In this document: piece by piece, positions 17,855 through 28,052 of the stretch | Numbering within the stretch: the stretch's first letter is position 1 | Layout of the letters: every line of letters begins with the position of its first letter | Assembly (NCBI GenBank): GCA_016839585.1 | Contig: JAEOTZ010000050.1 | Location: forward strand, 41,900 to 105,899 | Direction of reading: 5' to 3' | Origin: Promethearchaeota archaeon | GTDB lineage: Archaea; Asgardarchaeota; Lokiarchaeia; Sigyniarchaeales; SOKP01 | Length of the DNA stretch: 64,000 nt | Translations under genes and position numbers: made by a program | The notes under the pieces: model-generated | The model's input: the letters and a program-made list of their open reading frames with translations, nothing else | Told to the model about the DNA's origin: nothing | Database searches by the model: none

Positions 17855-18835
17855 ATGTTCATTAATGAAATTAATATAAAATTAGTTGTTTTTGGAGATG
17901 GTGGTGTTGGTAAGACTTCTATTATAAACTCTTATTTAAATAAAGGTTTCCCAGAAAGATATATTCCTACAATAGGAAGTAATATTTCTAGAAAAGAATA
18001 TAAATTGAAGGATTATTTTATTCGTATGAATATATTTGATATTGGTGGCCAACGTGCTTTTAATCCGCTAAACCCAGTATATTTTAACAATGTTGATGTA
18101 GCCCTATTAGTTTTTGATTTATCTAAGACAAAAGAAACACTTATAGAACTGCAAAAAACATATTTAAAGAAATTAACAGAGTCTTCTGAAGATTGCTTAA
18201 CTTATTTAATTGGAAATAAATTAGATTTAATATCAACAGAAGATGATTTAAAGGAAATTTCTGATCGATTTAGTATTAAAGAAATCCCATTAATTCTTAT
18301 TTCTGCTAAAACGCAACATAAAGTCCAAGATCTTTTTGAATTATCAGTTTTTAATTTTTTGCAAGATTGGGATAATAAAATTGAAGATACTGATAGTAGA
18401 CTTTCAGAAGAATTTTTGGGATTTATCAGAAAAAGTGAGAATGATCTAAATGATTTATTTACAAATTTAACAAATATTGATTTACATGCTCTTAAAAAGA
18501 AATCAACTACAAAGATCACAAAAAAAGTCTCAATTTCATCAGAAAGTGAAATTGAATTACCTGAATCTCTTGAGAAAATTAAAGATACTCAAAATCAAAT
18601 TCCCAAATTCGATGAAATTAAAGAGAATATTATAAATGCTTATAGCAATAATTTAACAGCAATTAAAGATATAATTATAAATTTAAAGAACACTCCAATA
18701 GCTTTACTCAACGAGATAATTGATAAAACATCCAAAGATTTAAATTATTTCAAAGAGGATTTTGAGTTAAAGCTGCAATCAATATTAAAACTAGAAAAAG
18801 AGAAAAAAACAAAACACAATCAAAAGATTAATTAA
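17855..18835 (+). CDS. Ras/Rab-like small GTPase with C-terminal extension
   Basis: G1 is G14DGGVGKT21, the switch-I threonine is T39, G3 is D62IGGQ66 with the catalytic glutamine kept, G4 is N121KLD124 and G5 is S150AK152. This is a complete Ras-superfamily domain of about 170 residues, closest by motif to the Rab/Ras side. The remaining 150 residues are helical and highly charged, with no CAAX or terminal cysteines, so membrane attachment, if any, is not by prenylation. The coiled-coil gene 24 bases downstream is probably in the same operon and may be its partner. Confidence 0.88.
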   Translation: MFINEINIKLVVFGDGGVGKTSIINSYLNKGFPERYIPTIGSNISRKEYKLKDYFIRMNIFDIGGQRAFNPLNPVYFNNVDVALLVFDLSKTKETLIELQKTYLKKLTESSEDCLTYLIGNKLDLISTEDDLKEISDRFSIKEIPLILISAKTQHKVQDLFELSVFNFLQDWDNKIEDTDSRLSEEFLGFIRKSENDLNDLFTNLTNIDLHALKKKSTTKITKKVSISSESEIELPESLEKIKDTQNQIPKFDEIKENIINAYSNNLTAIKDIIINLKNTPIALLNEIIDKTSKDLNYFKEDFELKLQSILKLEKEKKTKHNQKIN

Positions 18836-18858
18836 AAAAAGAGAAATGGTGAATAAGA

Positions 18859-19419
18859 TTGCCTAAAAAAGAGGTTATCAAGGAAATAACTCCAAAGTTA
18901 ATTCAGAAATTAGTAGACCAAGTAAATAAACTTGAAGAGAATATTGAATTAATCAATAACGAACTTAAAGAAAATGTTGAATTAATTAATGAAAATATTA
19001 GAAAAATAAAAGAGGAGATTACAATATATAAAGAACAAACTGAAGAAACGATTAGAACTCAAGAAGATATCATAATCAGTATGGTACATAAATTTAATGA
19101 CCAATTTTTATTAGAAAAAAACAAAATCATATCTGACTTAGAAGCAGTTAAAACTCAATTTGATGTAATGAAAATCTCTTTCACTGTTAACGAAAATCAA
19201 CTTTTAGAGAAACTAAGAACTATGATAAGGGGAGAGTTAAAAAATGTAATTACTGGTAAAGAAGATGAAATATTAATGAAATTATGGATTGATGAATTAA
19301 AACAAATAATTTTGAATTTTGAAAATTTGAAAAAGGTTCATCCTAAAGAATTTAATTTACAAATTGAAGAGATTTCTAACACTATTGAAGTTTTCAAGCA
19401 AAAACTTCAAGGTTCTTAA
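18859..19419 (+). CDS. Coiled-coil protein downstream of small GTPase
   Basis: 186 residues, nearly all heptad-patterned (LVDQVNKLEENIELINNEL and onward). The TTG start at 18859 has a GGTGA about ten bases upstream. It lies 24 bases after the GTPase stop on the same strand. Long coiled coils are common effectors or tethers of Rab-like GTPases in eukaryotes; that link is inferred from position only. Confidence 0.6.
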   Translation: MPKKEVIKEITPKLIQKLVDQVNKLEENIELINNELKENVELINENIRKIKEEITIYKEQTEETIRTQEDIIISMVHKFNDQFLLEKNKIISDLEAVKTQFDVMKISFTVNENQLLEKLRTMIRGELKNVITGKEDEILMKLWIDELKQIILNFENLKKVHPKEFNLQIEEISNTIEVFKQKLQGS

Positions 19420-19454
19420 GTGAATCAAATAATGAAGAAAGATAAAATAATATG

Positions 19455-20597
19455 TTAATTTCGCAATTTAGGAGGAGGGACGTAGACTTTACGCATTCCT
19501 TCCAATAAAGATATGGCATTTTCAGGGCAGAAGTGAGCACAAACTCCACATCCTATACACCATTCTGCATTTCTCTCAGCTTTGTTATCATCATTTAATT
19601 CGATTGCATTAACAGGACATTTATTTATACAAATGCTACATCCAGTGCATAATTTTTCATCTATATATGATAAATAATTAGTCGAATTTATCATAGAGAT
19701 GGCTCCTTTTCTCCACATCTCAAAAGTTGCACAACAACATTCACAACAATTACATATACTTGTTTCATCCCTTTCAATGTCTTCATGAGGATGAAAAGCT
19801 TTATGAACTAAACCAGCTTTTTCAGACTCTTTTATAATTTTTAGTGCTTCATCTTTAGATATCATTCTAGCAAATCCATGGTCACTTGTATAGCGCGCAG
19901 ATTTGCCAAAAGTAAAACAATTTTCTCTTATATTTGTTGTTTTACAAGGATTTCCTAATATATCTTTGTGATGCCGACAAAAACAATGACCCACTGCAAT
20001 ATCTTCAAATTTATTTATAAGTTCTTCAACTTTTTGTGTAGGTAATACTTTTTCTTCTGGTATACTTATCTCTTTATTAATTAAAATCTTAAGTTCTTCA
20101 CCTGTTGTTGTTTTATCTAATATAGGTACAGTTCTATCAATTGGAGGGAAATTTTGATATATTGGAACTATATTATCATAATTTTTTTGAACAAAATTCC
20201 TTAACTCATCGAATAATTTAGCAAATAGCATAGCTAATTTTTCATTTTCTTCAGAAATTTCGAGTTTTTTCATAAAAGTATATTCAAATACTCCAACCAT
20301 AAATAACGGCATTAATCTATATACCATTACTTCTTTTGAACTGGGTTGATTGAATATAAACCCTTTTTTAGTTAATTTTTTCACATGCATTTCTATCTCG
20401 TTTTCTGACATTTTACTACTTAATTTTAATTGCTCCATAGTTTGAGAAGACTTTTTTCTAAATGCCATTACAAAAGGTAAATGTTCTTCATCAATTAATA
20501 GCTTCAATAATTCAATCATAGTATCATTTATGGGAAATGGAATCAAACCAGCTTTAACAATGGTTCGTGCAGCTTTTCTATATTTTTCATCAGACAT
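19455..20597 (-). CDS. Winged-helix and 4Fe-4S ferredoxin-domain protein
   Basis: 380 residues. The N-terminal 100 look like a winged helix (SQTMEQLKLSSKMSENEIEM). The middle holds HCFCRHHKD with LGNPC and CNCCECCC, likely an extra metal site. The end has two classical 4Fe-4S motifs, CTGCSICINKCP and CIGCGVCAHFCP. It is a cytosolic electron-transfer protein of a type common in anaerobes, usually of unknown partner. A redox-sensing role for the winged helix is possible but unproven. Confidence 0.75.
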   Translation of the reverse strand: MSDEKYRKAARTIVKAGLIPFPINDTMIELLKLLIDEEHLPFVMAFRKKSSQTMEQLKLSSKMSENEIEMHVKKLTKKGFIFNQPSSKEVMVYRLMPLFMVGVFEYTFMKKLEISEENEKLAMLFAKLFDELRNFVQKNYDNIVPIYQNFPPIDRTVPILDKTTTGEELKILINKEISIPEEKVLPTQKVEELINKFEDIAVGHCFCRHHKDILGNPCKTTNIRENCFTFGKSARYTSDHGFARMISKDEALKIIKESEKAGLVHKAFHPHEDIERDETSICNCCECCCATFEMWRKGAISMINSTNYLSYIDEKLCTGCSICINKCPVNAIELNDDNKAERNAEWCIGCGVCAHFCPENAISLLEGMRKVYVPPPKLRN

Positions 20598-20833
20598 TTT
20601 TATCCCCTAAAAATAATTAATCAATATTATATTAATTGAAAAATAGAGTGAATTATGATCTTAATAGTCTTTCGATTAAGTTTTCGGATTTTTTCACCAA
20701 TTAATAATTACTTATAAAAATTGATAATAATCATTGGTTAATAATTAAAATTAAAATTATTTGGTAATCTAAATAAATCAAACTGATAAATAAATTAATG
20801 TATAATTAGATTTCTTAAATGTGTTGAATATTT

Positions 20834-22153
20834 ATGGTTAATTGCTTAATTATTGGCCATGGTGCTAGAGAGCATGTAATTGGGGAATCTTTAGTACGTG
20901 GAGGTGCGACTTTATATTCTTTTATGAGTTTTAAAAATGCAGGTTTAGAAGATTTAAGTAAAGATATAAAAATTCATTCTGAAACAGATTTCAAAGAAAT
21001 TGTTGAGTTCTGCAAAAATAAAAACATTGATTTTGTTGTTATAGGACCAGAAGCTCCTTTATGTGTTGGGATTGTCGATGCTATAGAAAAGAACAATATT
21101 CCATGTGTTGGTCCACGAATTGAAGCTGCGCAATTAGAAGGATCAAAAGTATTTACACGATTTTTACTTGAAAAATATAAAATTCCCTCTAATGTAAAAA
21201 GTAAGATGTTTGACTCGTTGAATGGTATAGAAAATTACGTTAAAGATATAGGAGAAGAACATATTGTTATAAAACCAGAAGGTTTAACTGGGGGAAAAGG
21301 AGTAAAGGTTTACGGAGATCACCTCTTTTCGAAAAAAGAAATTTTGGAGTATTGTCAAGAATTAATAAATAAGAGAAGTAGATTTCTTATAGAAGAGAAA
21401 TGCGATGGAGAAGAGTTTACATTACAAACTTTTGTAGATGGTAAAAATGTAGTAGGTTCACCTTTAGTTCAAGACCATAAGAGGGCATATAATGGTGATA
21501 AGGGCCCAAATACAGGAGGTATGGGCTCATATAGTATGGAAGATCATCTATTGCCATTTATTACTCAAGAAGATGTTAAAATGGCATTAGATGATATGAA
21601 AAAAACCGTAGCAGCTGTGAAAGCTGAAACAGGTGTGGAATATAAAGGATTTCTCTATGGACAATTTATGAAAACAGCAAAGGGGCTGAAAATGATTGAA
21701 TATAATGCAAGATGGGGAGACCCTGAGGCAATGAATGTCCTACCGTTGCTTGAAGCTAATTTTGTGGATATATGTTGGAAGATTATTGATGGAAATTTAT
21801 CAGGAAATATTCGTTATGAAAAAAATGCAACTGTGTGTAAATATCTAGCACCTGAAGGATATCCAGTATCTCCAAAAAAAGATCAAATTGTAAAAATTAA
21901 CAAGGAAAAACTAAATGATGTTGGCGCGAAATATTATTATGCTTCTGTATATCGGGAAGGAAATTATATTTATACGACGACATCAAGAGCAATGGGAGTC
22001 CTAGGGATTGCTAACACACTTGAAGAAGCAGAAAAAATTGCCGAACGCGGTGTTAGTTGTATTGAAGGCAAACTATTTCATAGAAAAGACGTGGGAACAT
22101 TAGACTTGCTCCAGAAAAGAATTGATCATATGAATTCACTCTTGAATAAATAA
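20834..22153 (+). CDS. purD: Phosphoribosylamine-glycine ligase
   Basis: GAR synthetase of purine synthesis: it joins glycine to phosphoribosylamine with ATP. Full length (439 residues) with the N-terminal GHGAREHVI, the ATP-grasp region VIKPEGLTGGKGVKV, DHKRAYNGDKGPNTGGMGSY and the metal-binding EYNARWGDPEAMNVLP. No other pur gene lies nearby. About 230 bases of AT-rich sequence precede it. Confidence 0.95.
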   Translation: MVNCLIIGHGAREHVIGESLVRGGATLYSFMSFKNAGLEDLSKDIKIHSETDFKEIVEFCKNKNIDFVVIGPEAPLCVGIVDAIEKNNIPCVGPRIEAAQLEGSKVFTRFLLEKYKIPSNVKSKMFDSLNGIENYVKDIGEEHIVIKPEGLTGGKGVKVYGDHLFSKKEILEYCQELINKRSRFLIEEKCDGEEFTLQTFVDGKNVVGSPLVQDHKRAYNGDKGPNTGGMGSYSMEDHLLPFITQEDVKMALDDMKKTVAAVKAETGVEYKGFLYGQFMKTAKGLKMIEYNARWGDPEAMNVLPLLEANFVDICWKIIDGNLSGNIRYEKNATVCKYLAPEGYPVSPKKDQIVKINKEKLNDVGAKYYYASVYREGNYIYTTTSRAMGVLGIANTLEEAEKIAERGVSCIEGKLFHRKDVGTLDLLQKRIDHMNSLLNK

Positions 22154-22225
22154 ACCAATAAGAAAATTTTAATATTTTATAATCAACATATTATAATAAT
22201 ATCCAAGCTTATTTTAACTTGAAAT

Positions 22226-22711
22226 ATGTCTACTTATTCTAAAAATGCTAATTTCAATGAACTAATTAGTGTATTATTTAATAGTGATGACTGGCAAAAA
22301 AGAGCCGAAGCTGCCAGAAAGTTAGGGCTTTTAAAAGATCCTCGCGCATCAAATTTACTGTGGAGGGCTATTAAATCAGAAAAAGAATATATTGTAGTTA
22401 ATAGGATAATCGAAGCAATGGGGAGAATAGGAGATGCAAAAGTTACTTTAAGTATAATTAATATTTTAAGAGAAGAATTAAAAAGACAAGAAATAGATAA
22501 ATTTAGGATTATTTGTATCTTAGAAAGTCTAACAAGGCTTAAAGATAAAAGGGCTTTACCTTATATTGGATCATTTCTAAATTCTCTAGATGTAGAATTA
22601 AGGGAGCTTGCTGAGGGTAGTTTTGATGCAATAGAACCCAATTGGCGGGAAATAATTAAGAAAGCAAAGAGGGAGAAATCTATTGAGGAAATATTTAAAG
22701 TAAAACTTTGA
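22226..22711 (+). CDS. HEAT-repeat protein (161 aa)
   Basis: Small HEAT/PBS-lyase-like repeat protein: SDDWQKRAEAARKLGLLKDPRA, IVVNRIIEAMGRIGDAKVT, CILESLTRLKDKRALP. Four to five repeats make up the whole protein. Such proteins act as binding scaffolds; the partner is unknown. It follows purD by about 70 bases. Confidence 0.7.
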   Translation: MSTYSKNANFNELISVLFNSDDWQKRAEAARKLGLLKDPRASNLLWRAIKSEKEYIVVNRIIEAMGRIGDAKVTLSIINILREELKRQEIDKFRIICILESLTRLKDKRALPYIGSFLNSLDVELRELAEGSFDAIEPNWREIIKKAKREKSIEEIFKVKL

Positions 22712-22842
22712 TCATGAAGATTTGTTTCGCTATTAATAGACTTTACTCAGTATTTATAACAAGCTCGCAATAAGAGATTTTTTAAGAAATTTAAATTCTT
22801 TTTATTTAAAGCAAAGTAAATGATATTAGAAAACGATAAAAA

Positions 22843-23946
22843 ATGTATAATGTTTGCTGCTGGGATTTGGAGGGACCAATTAGTGTTTTGGATTTTGCTT
22901 TAGAAATGGGGCCGTTATTAAGTAAAAAAAAAGATCTAAATCTTCATAAATATGATATGGGAGAATTCTTCTTCATGATTTCTACTTATGATGATTATAT
23001 AATAGATGTCCCAGGAGTTAAGAAAAAGTTAAAAATACCTGAGTATCAACCAGGCGATACTTTACGTTTAATGGCACCCATCTACGTTGCTTGTTTTTCT
23101 GAAAAAGATTTAATTAATTTAGCAAAACAGAATCTTGGATTGTTACCTGGATGTCAAGAATTAATGCAAATTCTTCAAAAAAAATGGGAGATATTTGTTA
23201 TTTCTACAAGCTATGCTCAATTTGCACATAATATTTCATCAGCATTAAAAATACCGAGAGATCATGTCTATTGTACTGAACTAAACATCCATGACTTAAA
23301 GGAAGGGTTATCAAACATAAATCATGAACTAGATGTTTTAGTAAGAGAAATTTTTCAAAATTATATAGATAATAATAAGGATCTTAATAGTGTCATAGAA
23401 GATTTAAATGATTTCTTTTGGAAAAATAACAATTCTGATTATATTAAGGTCATGAATCAAGTAAAAGTTAGAGGGGGAAAACGGAAGGAATTAGCTGTGG
23501 AAGAAATTTCTAAAAGAACTGGTATACCTATATATGAAATGATTGCATTAGGGGACTCGATAACAGATATTAATATGCTCCAGAGAGTAAATGATGAAGG
23601 TGGTGTAGCAATTTCATTTAATGGAAATAGATTTTCTGTCAAATATGCAAACATAGCAATTAATACTCCAAATAGTATGGGTGTTTTACCTATTTTTCAA
23701 TTAAGGAAAAATCTGCATATGTTTTTAGATGAATGGGAGTCTAATTTTAATTATTTTAAAAAGGATCCTAAAAATATCTCTAATGGATTAATCTCAGAAG
23801 AATGTAAAAAATATTTTATTAAAAACAATTTTGTACCTGAAATTGTTAATTTAACTAATAAATCAAAAGATCAATTTAGTGAAATAATTTCAAGGCAAGA
23901 GCAAATGCGAAAAAATGTGAGAGGGAGGGCAGGGTCTTTAGGATAA
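22843..23946 (+). CDS. HAD-superfamily phosphatase-like protein
   Basis: HAD motifs in order: motif I CWD8LE10GP (a glutamate where most HADs have the second aspartate), motif II VISTS, motif III lysine in RGGKRKE and motif IV ALGDSITDINML. A cap of about 100 residues sits between motifs II and III. The DLEGP start is seen in archaeal HAD proteins annotated with energy-converting hydrogenase A (EhaR); no hydrogenase genes are here, so that name should not be transferred. The D-to-E change could reduce phosphatase activity. Confidence 0.7.
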   Translation: MYNVCCWDLEGPISVLDFALEMGPLLSKKKDLNLHKYDMGEFFFMISTYDDYIIDVPGVKKKLKIPEYQPGDTLRLMAPIYVACFSEKDLINLAKQNLGLLPGCQELMQILQKKWEIFVISTSYAQFAHNISSALKIPRDHVYCTELNIHDLKEGLSNINHELDVLVREIFQNYIDNNKDLNSVIEDLNDFFWKNNNSDYIKVMNQVKVRGGKRKELAVEEISKRTGIPIYEMIALGDSITDINMLQRVNDEGGVAISFNGNRFSVKYANIAINTPNSMGVLPIFQLRKNLHMFLDEWESNFNYFKKDPKNISNGLISEECKKYFIKNNFVPEIVNLTNKSKDQFSEIISRQEQMRKNVRGRAGSLG

Positions 23947-23949
23947 TTT

Positions 23950-24576
23950 TTATCTTTTGCCCCCATTATTAGATTTTTTATTTATAAAATATTTTTTATA
24001 AAATTTTCTTCCTGAGATTATCTGTTTCAATTTCCTTAGATCTCTAAATACAATAATTGCCCATAATATAATCCCTATTAGCAAAAAAGTAAAAGACGAG
24101 CTTAGAGGCGAGCCAAAAATTAACCCAAATGTTAAAAAATAAATAAGGAAAAAGACTGTAGAAAATAGACTAATTAAAATAAGATAAATTTTCCATTTAG
24201 ATCTTGAAACGAACTCATTTCTTTTTAAACTTTCATAGCAATTACAACAGATTAATGGGATATCAATATTATAACTTTCCTTAAAATATATTTTATGAAT
24301 AATAGTAAACATTCTATCAATGCGATTTCCACACAATTTGCATACATAATCTGATTTTTTTAATCTCTTCTGCTCAATATTATTAATTCTAGATTTTGAA
24401 AAATAGCAATCATTATTTTGATAATGAGAACAGGTTTTACATGTTAATAAAAGTTCTAATTTTCTCTCTTCAAAATGAGTTTTATTTGGCATTATGAAAA
24501 ATGGATAATTTGGGTGTTGTTGGCAAATAACCCTTCCTTTATCATCTATTTCAAAATTAGGTTCAATAAAAGGCAT
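23950..24576 (-). CDS. Zinc-finger membrane protein (208 aa)
   Basis: The N-terminal half is rich in paired cysteines (CKTCSHYQNNDC, CKLCGNR, CCNCYE), so it likely binds two zincs or more. Two adjacent hydrophobic segments follow at residues 128-172, then a basic tail. Convergent with the HAD gene with only a few bases between. Function unknown. Confidence 0.55.
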   Translation of the reverse strand: MPFIEPNFEIDDKGRVICQQHPNYPFFIMPNKTHFEERKLELLLTCKTCSHYQNNDCYFSKSRINNIEQKRLKKSDYVCKLCGNRIDRMFTIIHKIYFKESYNIDIPLICCNCYESLKRNEFVSRSKWKIYLILISLFSTVFFLIYFLTFGLIFGSPLSSSFTFLLIGIILWAIIVFRDLRKLKQIISGRKFYKKYFINKKSNNGGKR

Positions 24577-24724
24577 TTATATTTAACATGAAGATAAGTT
24601 ATTTTATTTAATTTTATTTAAGAAATAAATTCTTGTTTGCTTTAATTATTATTATAGTATAATGCTATAAAATTATCTTTAATTATACTAAATTTTGAAA
24701 TTAAATGATAAGGAGTTATCAAAA

Positions 24725-27700
24725 ATGTCAAGTTCATCCAAAACCACTTATAATATTAGTAAAATAATATCCGATAATATAGAGGATTTAATTTTTATAT
24801 ACAATATAAACTTCAAATGTGAGTATACGAATATAAATATCGAATTAGAAGTATTACATGTTTCAAATGAGAATAAAAAATTGGAACAGATTATCCATCC
24901 AAATGACCTCATTCCTATGATTGAGTTATTGGAACGAACATTTAAACTTGGACATGCAATTGCCGAAATTAGAATTAAATATAAAGATAAAATTTTCAAA
25001 TGGTATGAGATAAAAACTAAACGATTTATTGATACATCTCGAGAAAATAAAGTTATCTTGTTTTCTAGAGAAATCACAAAGTTTAAAAAAATGGAACAAG
25101 AAATAACAGCTCGTCAAGAAAATTTCAATGAATTGACAGCAACTTTACCTGAAATAAGGTATTGGAAATTTCTTCAATCCAAGAAGGGTATCGCCGCTTA
25201 TCAAAAAACAAGAGAAATGTTAGAGTTAGTGATTGACAATATCCCACAATTAATCTATTGGAAGGATACAAATTTGAATTATTTAGGATGTAATCAAAAT
25301 TTTGCTGCTTTAACAGGACTCAAAGACCCTATAAGTATAATTGGCAAAAATCATGATGATCTGCTGTGGATTAAGGAAGATCTAACAAAGATTCAAGAGA
25401 TTGAAAAAAGAGTAATGGCAAATAATCAAGCTAAATATCATACTATAGAATTTTTAGTTTTACAAAATGGTAACCAAATTTGGTATGAGGTGAATAGAAT
25501 TCCACTCCATAATTTAGATGGAAAGGTTGTAGGAATTCTTTCCACTTATAGAGATATCACAATTCGAAGAGTAGCAGAACAAAAATTAAGAGAGTCTGAA
25601 GAAAAATACCGAAGTATTCTCGAAAATATAGAAGAAAGTTACTTTGAAGTTGATTTAAAAGGAAATTTTACTTTTTTTAATGATGCTTTATGTGATCTTC
25701 AAGGAATCCCAAGGAATGAATTATTAGGCTTAAATTTTAAGAATTTAGTAGATGAAGAAAATAGGAATAAAATTTTCCAAGTATATAAAAATGTTTATGA
25801 AACTGAAATCCCTAAAAGTAATTTTCAATTTCAATTTTTGAAAAAAAATGGAGAACGAGTGATATGTGAATCTTCAATCTATTTAAGATATGATTCAAAT
25901 CGAAATAAAATAGGATTTAGCGGCTTAGCACGAGATATTACAGATAAATTTCGCTTAGAGCAAAAAATAAAAGAATCTGAAAAGAAGTATAGAAACATCA
26001 TTGAAAATACTAAAGATGTGATTGTCATTACTGGACTTGATGGAAAATTTCGTTTTGTTTCTCCTCAATTTTCTGAGCTACTAGGTAAAGAAGTTAATCT
26101 AGAAACCAAATTATTTCAAGGTATTCACCCCGATGATATTCAACGTTTAAAAAAATCATTCTCAAAGGCTGTTAATGAAAAAAGTGTATTAATGACCAAA
26201 GAAGTTGAATATCGTACAATTCATCAAGATGGGCATTATATTTGGTTGTCAAGTTCTTCAAAAAATTACTATGATGATGATGGGAATTTAATTGGTTTTA
26301 TTACTCTATTAAGGGATGTTACTGACAAAAAAATAGCAGAAAAAAAGTTAAAAGAATCAGAAGAGAAATACAGACATTTATTTGAGAGCTCTCCATATGC
26401 TATTTGGTTACTGGAATTAGATGGAACAATTCTAGATTGTAATTCTACAATGAATAATTTACTTTCTGCTTATGAAAGAAAAGATCTAATAGGAAAAAAG
26501 TTTTCTGAAGTATTATCGATAATTAAAAGACCTGAATTTCTTATAGACATATTAAAGGAGCGATGGGCAAAATTTGTCAAAGGAGATAAATTAGAGCCCT
26601 TAGAATTTCAGATTACTAGAGTCGATGGGAAGAAGTTATGGTTAGACATCCAGAGCTATCTAGTAAATGTTGGTGATAAGACTCTAATTCAGGCAATTAT
26701 TCAAGATACAACTGAAAAAAAAAAGGCTGAACAAAACCTAAAAAAATCTCAAGAAGAATTAAGAATATTGAATAGATTATTAGAGCAAAAAGTATTAGAA
26801 AGGACTCTTGAATTGAGAAAGTCGGAGCAACAGTACCATACTACAGTTGATTCATTAGGTGATTCGCTGCATGTTGTTGATAGAGATTTGAGAATTATTT
26901 TAATAAATCAAGCACTTAAGAAATGGCTTGAAGAATTCAATATTGATACAAGTATAGTTGGTAGCAAGATTTCTGAAGCTTTCCCATTTTTGGCAAGCAT
27001 TATTTATGAAGAATACCAACAAGTATTTGACACTGGCATACCTCTTATCACCACAGAAACTACTATATTGCCAGAGATTGATGTAATTACTGAAACTCGA
27101 AAGTTCCCAACTTTTGCAAAAGGTAAAGTCGCTCAAGTAATCACTATTATACGTGATATAACAGAAAGAAAGAAAATAGAACAAAAATTAATTGAATCTG
27201 AAAGAAAATTAAGAGACCAAAACATTGAGTTAAAAAAATTAGACCAGATTAAAAATGATTTTATTACTATGGCAGCTCATGAGCTAAAAACACCTTTAAT
27301 TTCTATTTCTGGTTATACAGATTATATTCTTCTCAAGCATAAAAACGCCTTAATTCCGGAAATATTTGAAGATTTGAAAACAGTTCAGAGAAATGTCAAA
27401 CGCCTAGAAATTTTAATGGATCAACTATTAGAAGTTATGAAAATTGATGAAGGTAGATTACAATTACAAATTGAAAAAACAAATGTAAGTAAAATAATTA
27501 ACAATTGCTTGGACGAATTAAGCTATCTAATTAATGAAAAAAATCTTGAGATAATCCTTAATATTGATTATGAGATAATATTAAATGTAGATCCCACACG
27601 AATCTTTCTTGTTTTCACTAATTTAATTTCAAATGCTATTAAATTTACACCTGACTATGGTTGGATTGAAATTTCGGCTAAAAAAGAAAATGAGAAGTAT

Positions 27701-27925
27701 TTTTTTGTAATTAAAGACAACGGAATTGGTTTAACTAAAGATGAAATAGGTAGATTATTCATAAAGTTTGAAAGGATAAACCATCCAATTGGGAGCAAAG
27801 ATACAGGAACGGGACTTGGTCTATATATTTCAAAGGGAATAGTTGAAGCCCATGGGGGGGAAATCTGGACTAAATCCGAGGGATTAAATGAAGGTACAAC
27901 ATTTTCATTTTCTCTTCCTTTGTAA
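24725..27925 (+). CDS. Multi-PAS sensor histidine kinase
   Basis: Soluble sensor kinase without a membrane segment. It has at least five PAS/PAC units in tandem (each ending in RDITD- or QDTTE-type linkers), a HisKA domain with the phospho-accepting histidine in MAAHELKTPL at 27278-27280, an N box NLISNAIKF, and G boxes DNGIGL and GTGLGLYISKG. I start at ATG 24725, since a strong AAGGAG lies nine bases upstream; a TTG at 24695 would add ten residues. No receiver gene is adjacent, so its target is unknown. Confidence 0.92.
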   Translation: MSSSSKTTYNISKIISDNIEDLIFIYNINFKCEYTNINIELEVLHVSNENKKLEQIIHPNDLIPMIELLERTFKLGHAIAEIRIKYKDKIFKWYEIKTKRFIDTSRENKVILFSREITKFKKMEQEITARQENFNELTATLPEIRYWKFLQSKKGIAAYQKTREMLELVIDNIPQLIYWKDTNLNYLGCNQNFAALTGLKDPISIIGKNHDDLLWIKEDLTKIQEIEKRVMANNQAKYHTIEFLVLQNGNQIWYEVNRIPLHNLDGKVVGILSTYRDITIRRVAEQKLRESEEKYRSILENIEESYFEVDLKGNFTFFNDALCDLQGIPRNELLGLNFKNLVDEENRNKIFQVYKNVYETEIPKSNFQFQFLKKNGERVICESSIYLRYDSNRNKIGFSGLARDITDKFRLEQKIKESEKKYRNIIENTKDVIVITGLDGKFRFVSPQFSELLGKEVNLETKLFQGIHPDDIQRLKKSFSKAVNEKSVLMTKEVEYRTIHQDGHYIWLSSSSKNYYDDDGNLIGFITLLRDVTDKKIAEKKLKESEEKYRHLFESSPYAIWLLELDGTILDCNSTMNNLLSAYERKDLIGKKFSEVLSIIKRPEFLIDILKERWAKFVKGDKLEPLEFQITRVDGKKLWLDIQSYLVNVGDKTLIQAIIQDTTEKKKAEQNLKKSQEELRILNRLLEQKVLERTLELRKSEQQYHTTVDSLGDSLHVVDRDLRIILINQALKKWLEEFNIDTSIVGSKISEAFPFLASIIYEEYQQVFDTGIPLITTETTILPEIDVITETRKFPTFAKGKVAQVITIIRDITERKKIEQKLIESERKLRDQNIELKKLDQIKNDFITMAAHELKTPLISISGYTDYILLKHKNALIPEIFEDLKTVQRNVKRLEILMDQLLEVMKIDEGRLQLQIEKTNVSKIINNCLDELSYLINEKNLEIILNIDYEIILNVDPTRIFLVFTNLISNAIKFTPDYGWIEISAKKENEKYFFVIKDNGIGLTKDEIGRLFIKFERINHPIGSKDTGTGLGLYISKGIVEAHGGEIWTKSEGLNEGTTFSFSLPL

Positions 27926-28052
27926 TTTGGTATTCAAAGATAATTTTTCTTTTTAAATAGTTATTAGTAATCCATTATTCAGTTATCTTTTTTTTATTGA
28001 ATATTTGATAAATAAATTAGAAAGGAATATTTTTTTAAATAACGTAACTGAG

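Noticed and set aside
22843..23946. Energy-converting hydrogenase subunit EhaR
   Set aside because: Only the HAD fold and the DLEGP start fit; no hydrogenase genes are in the window.
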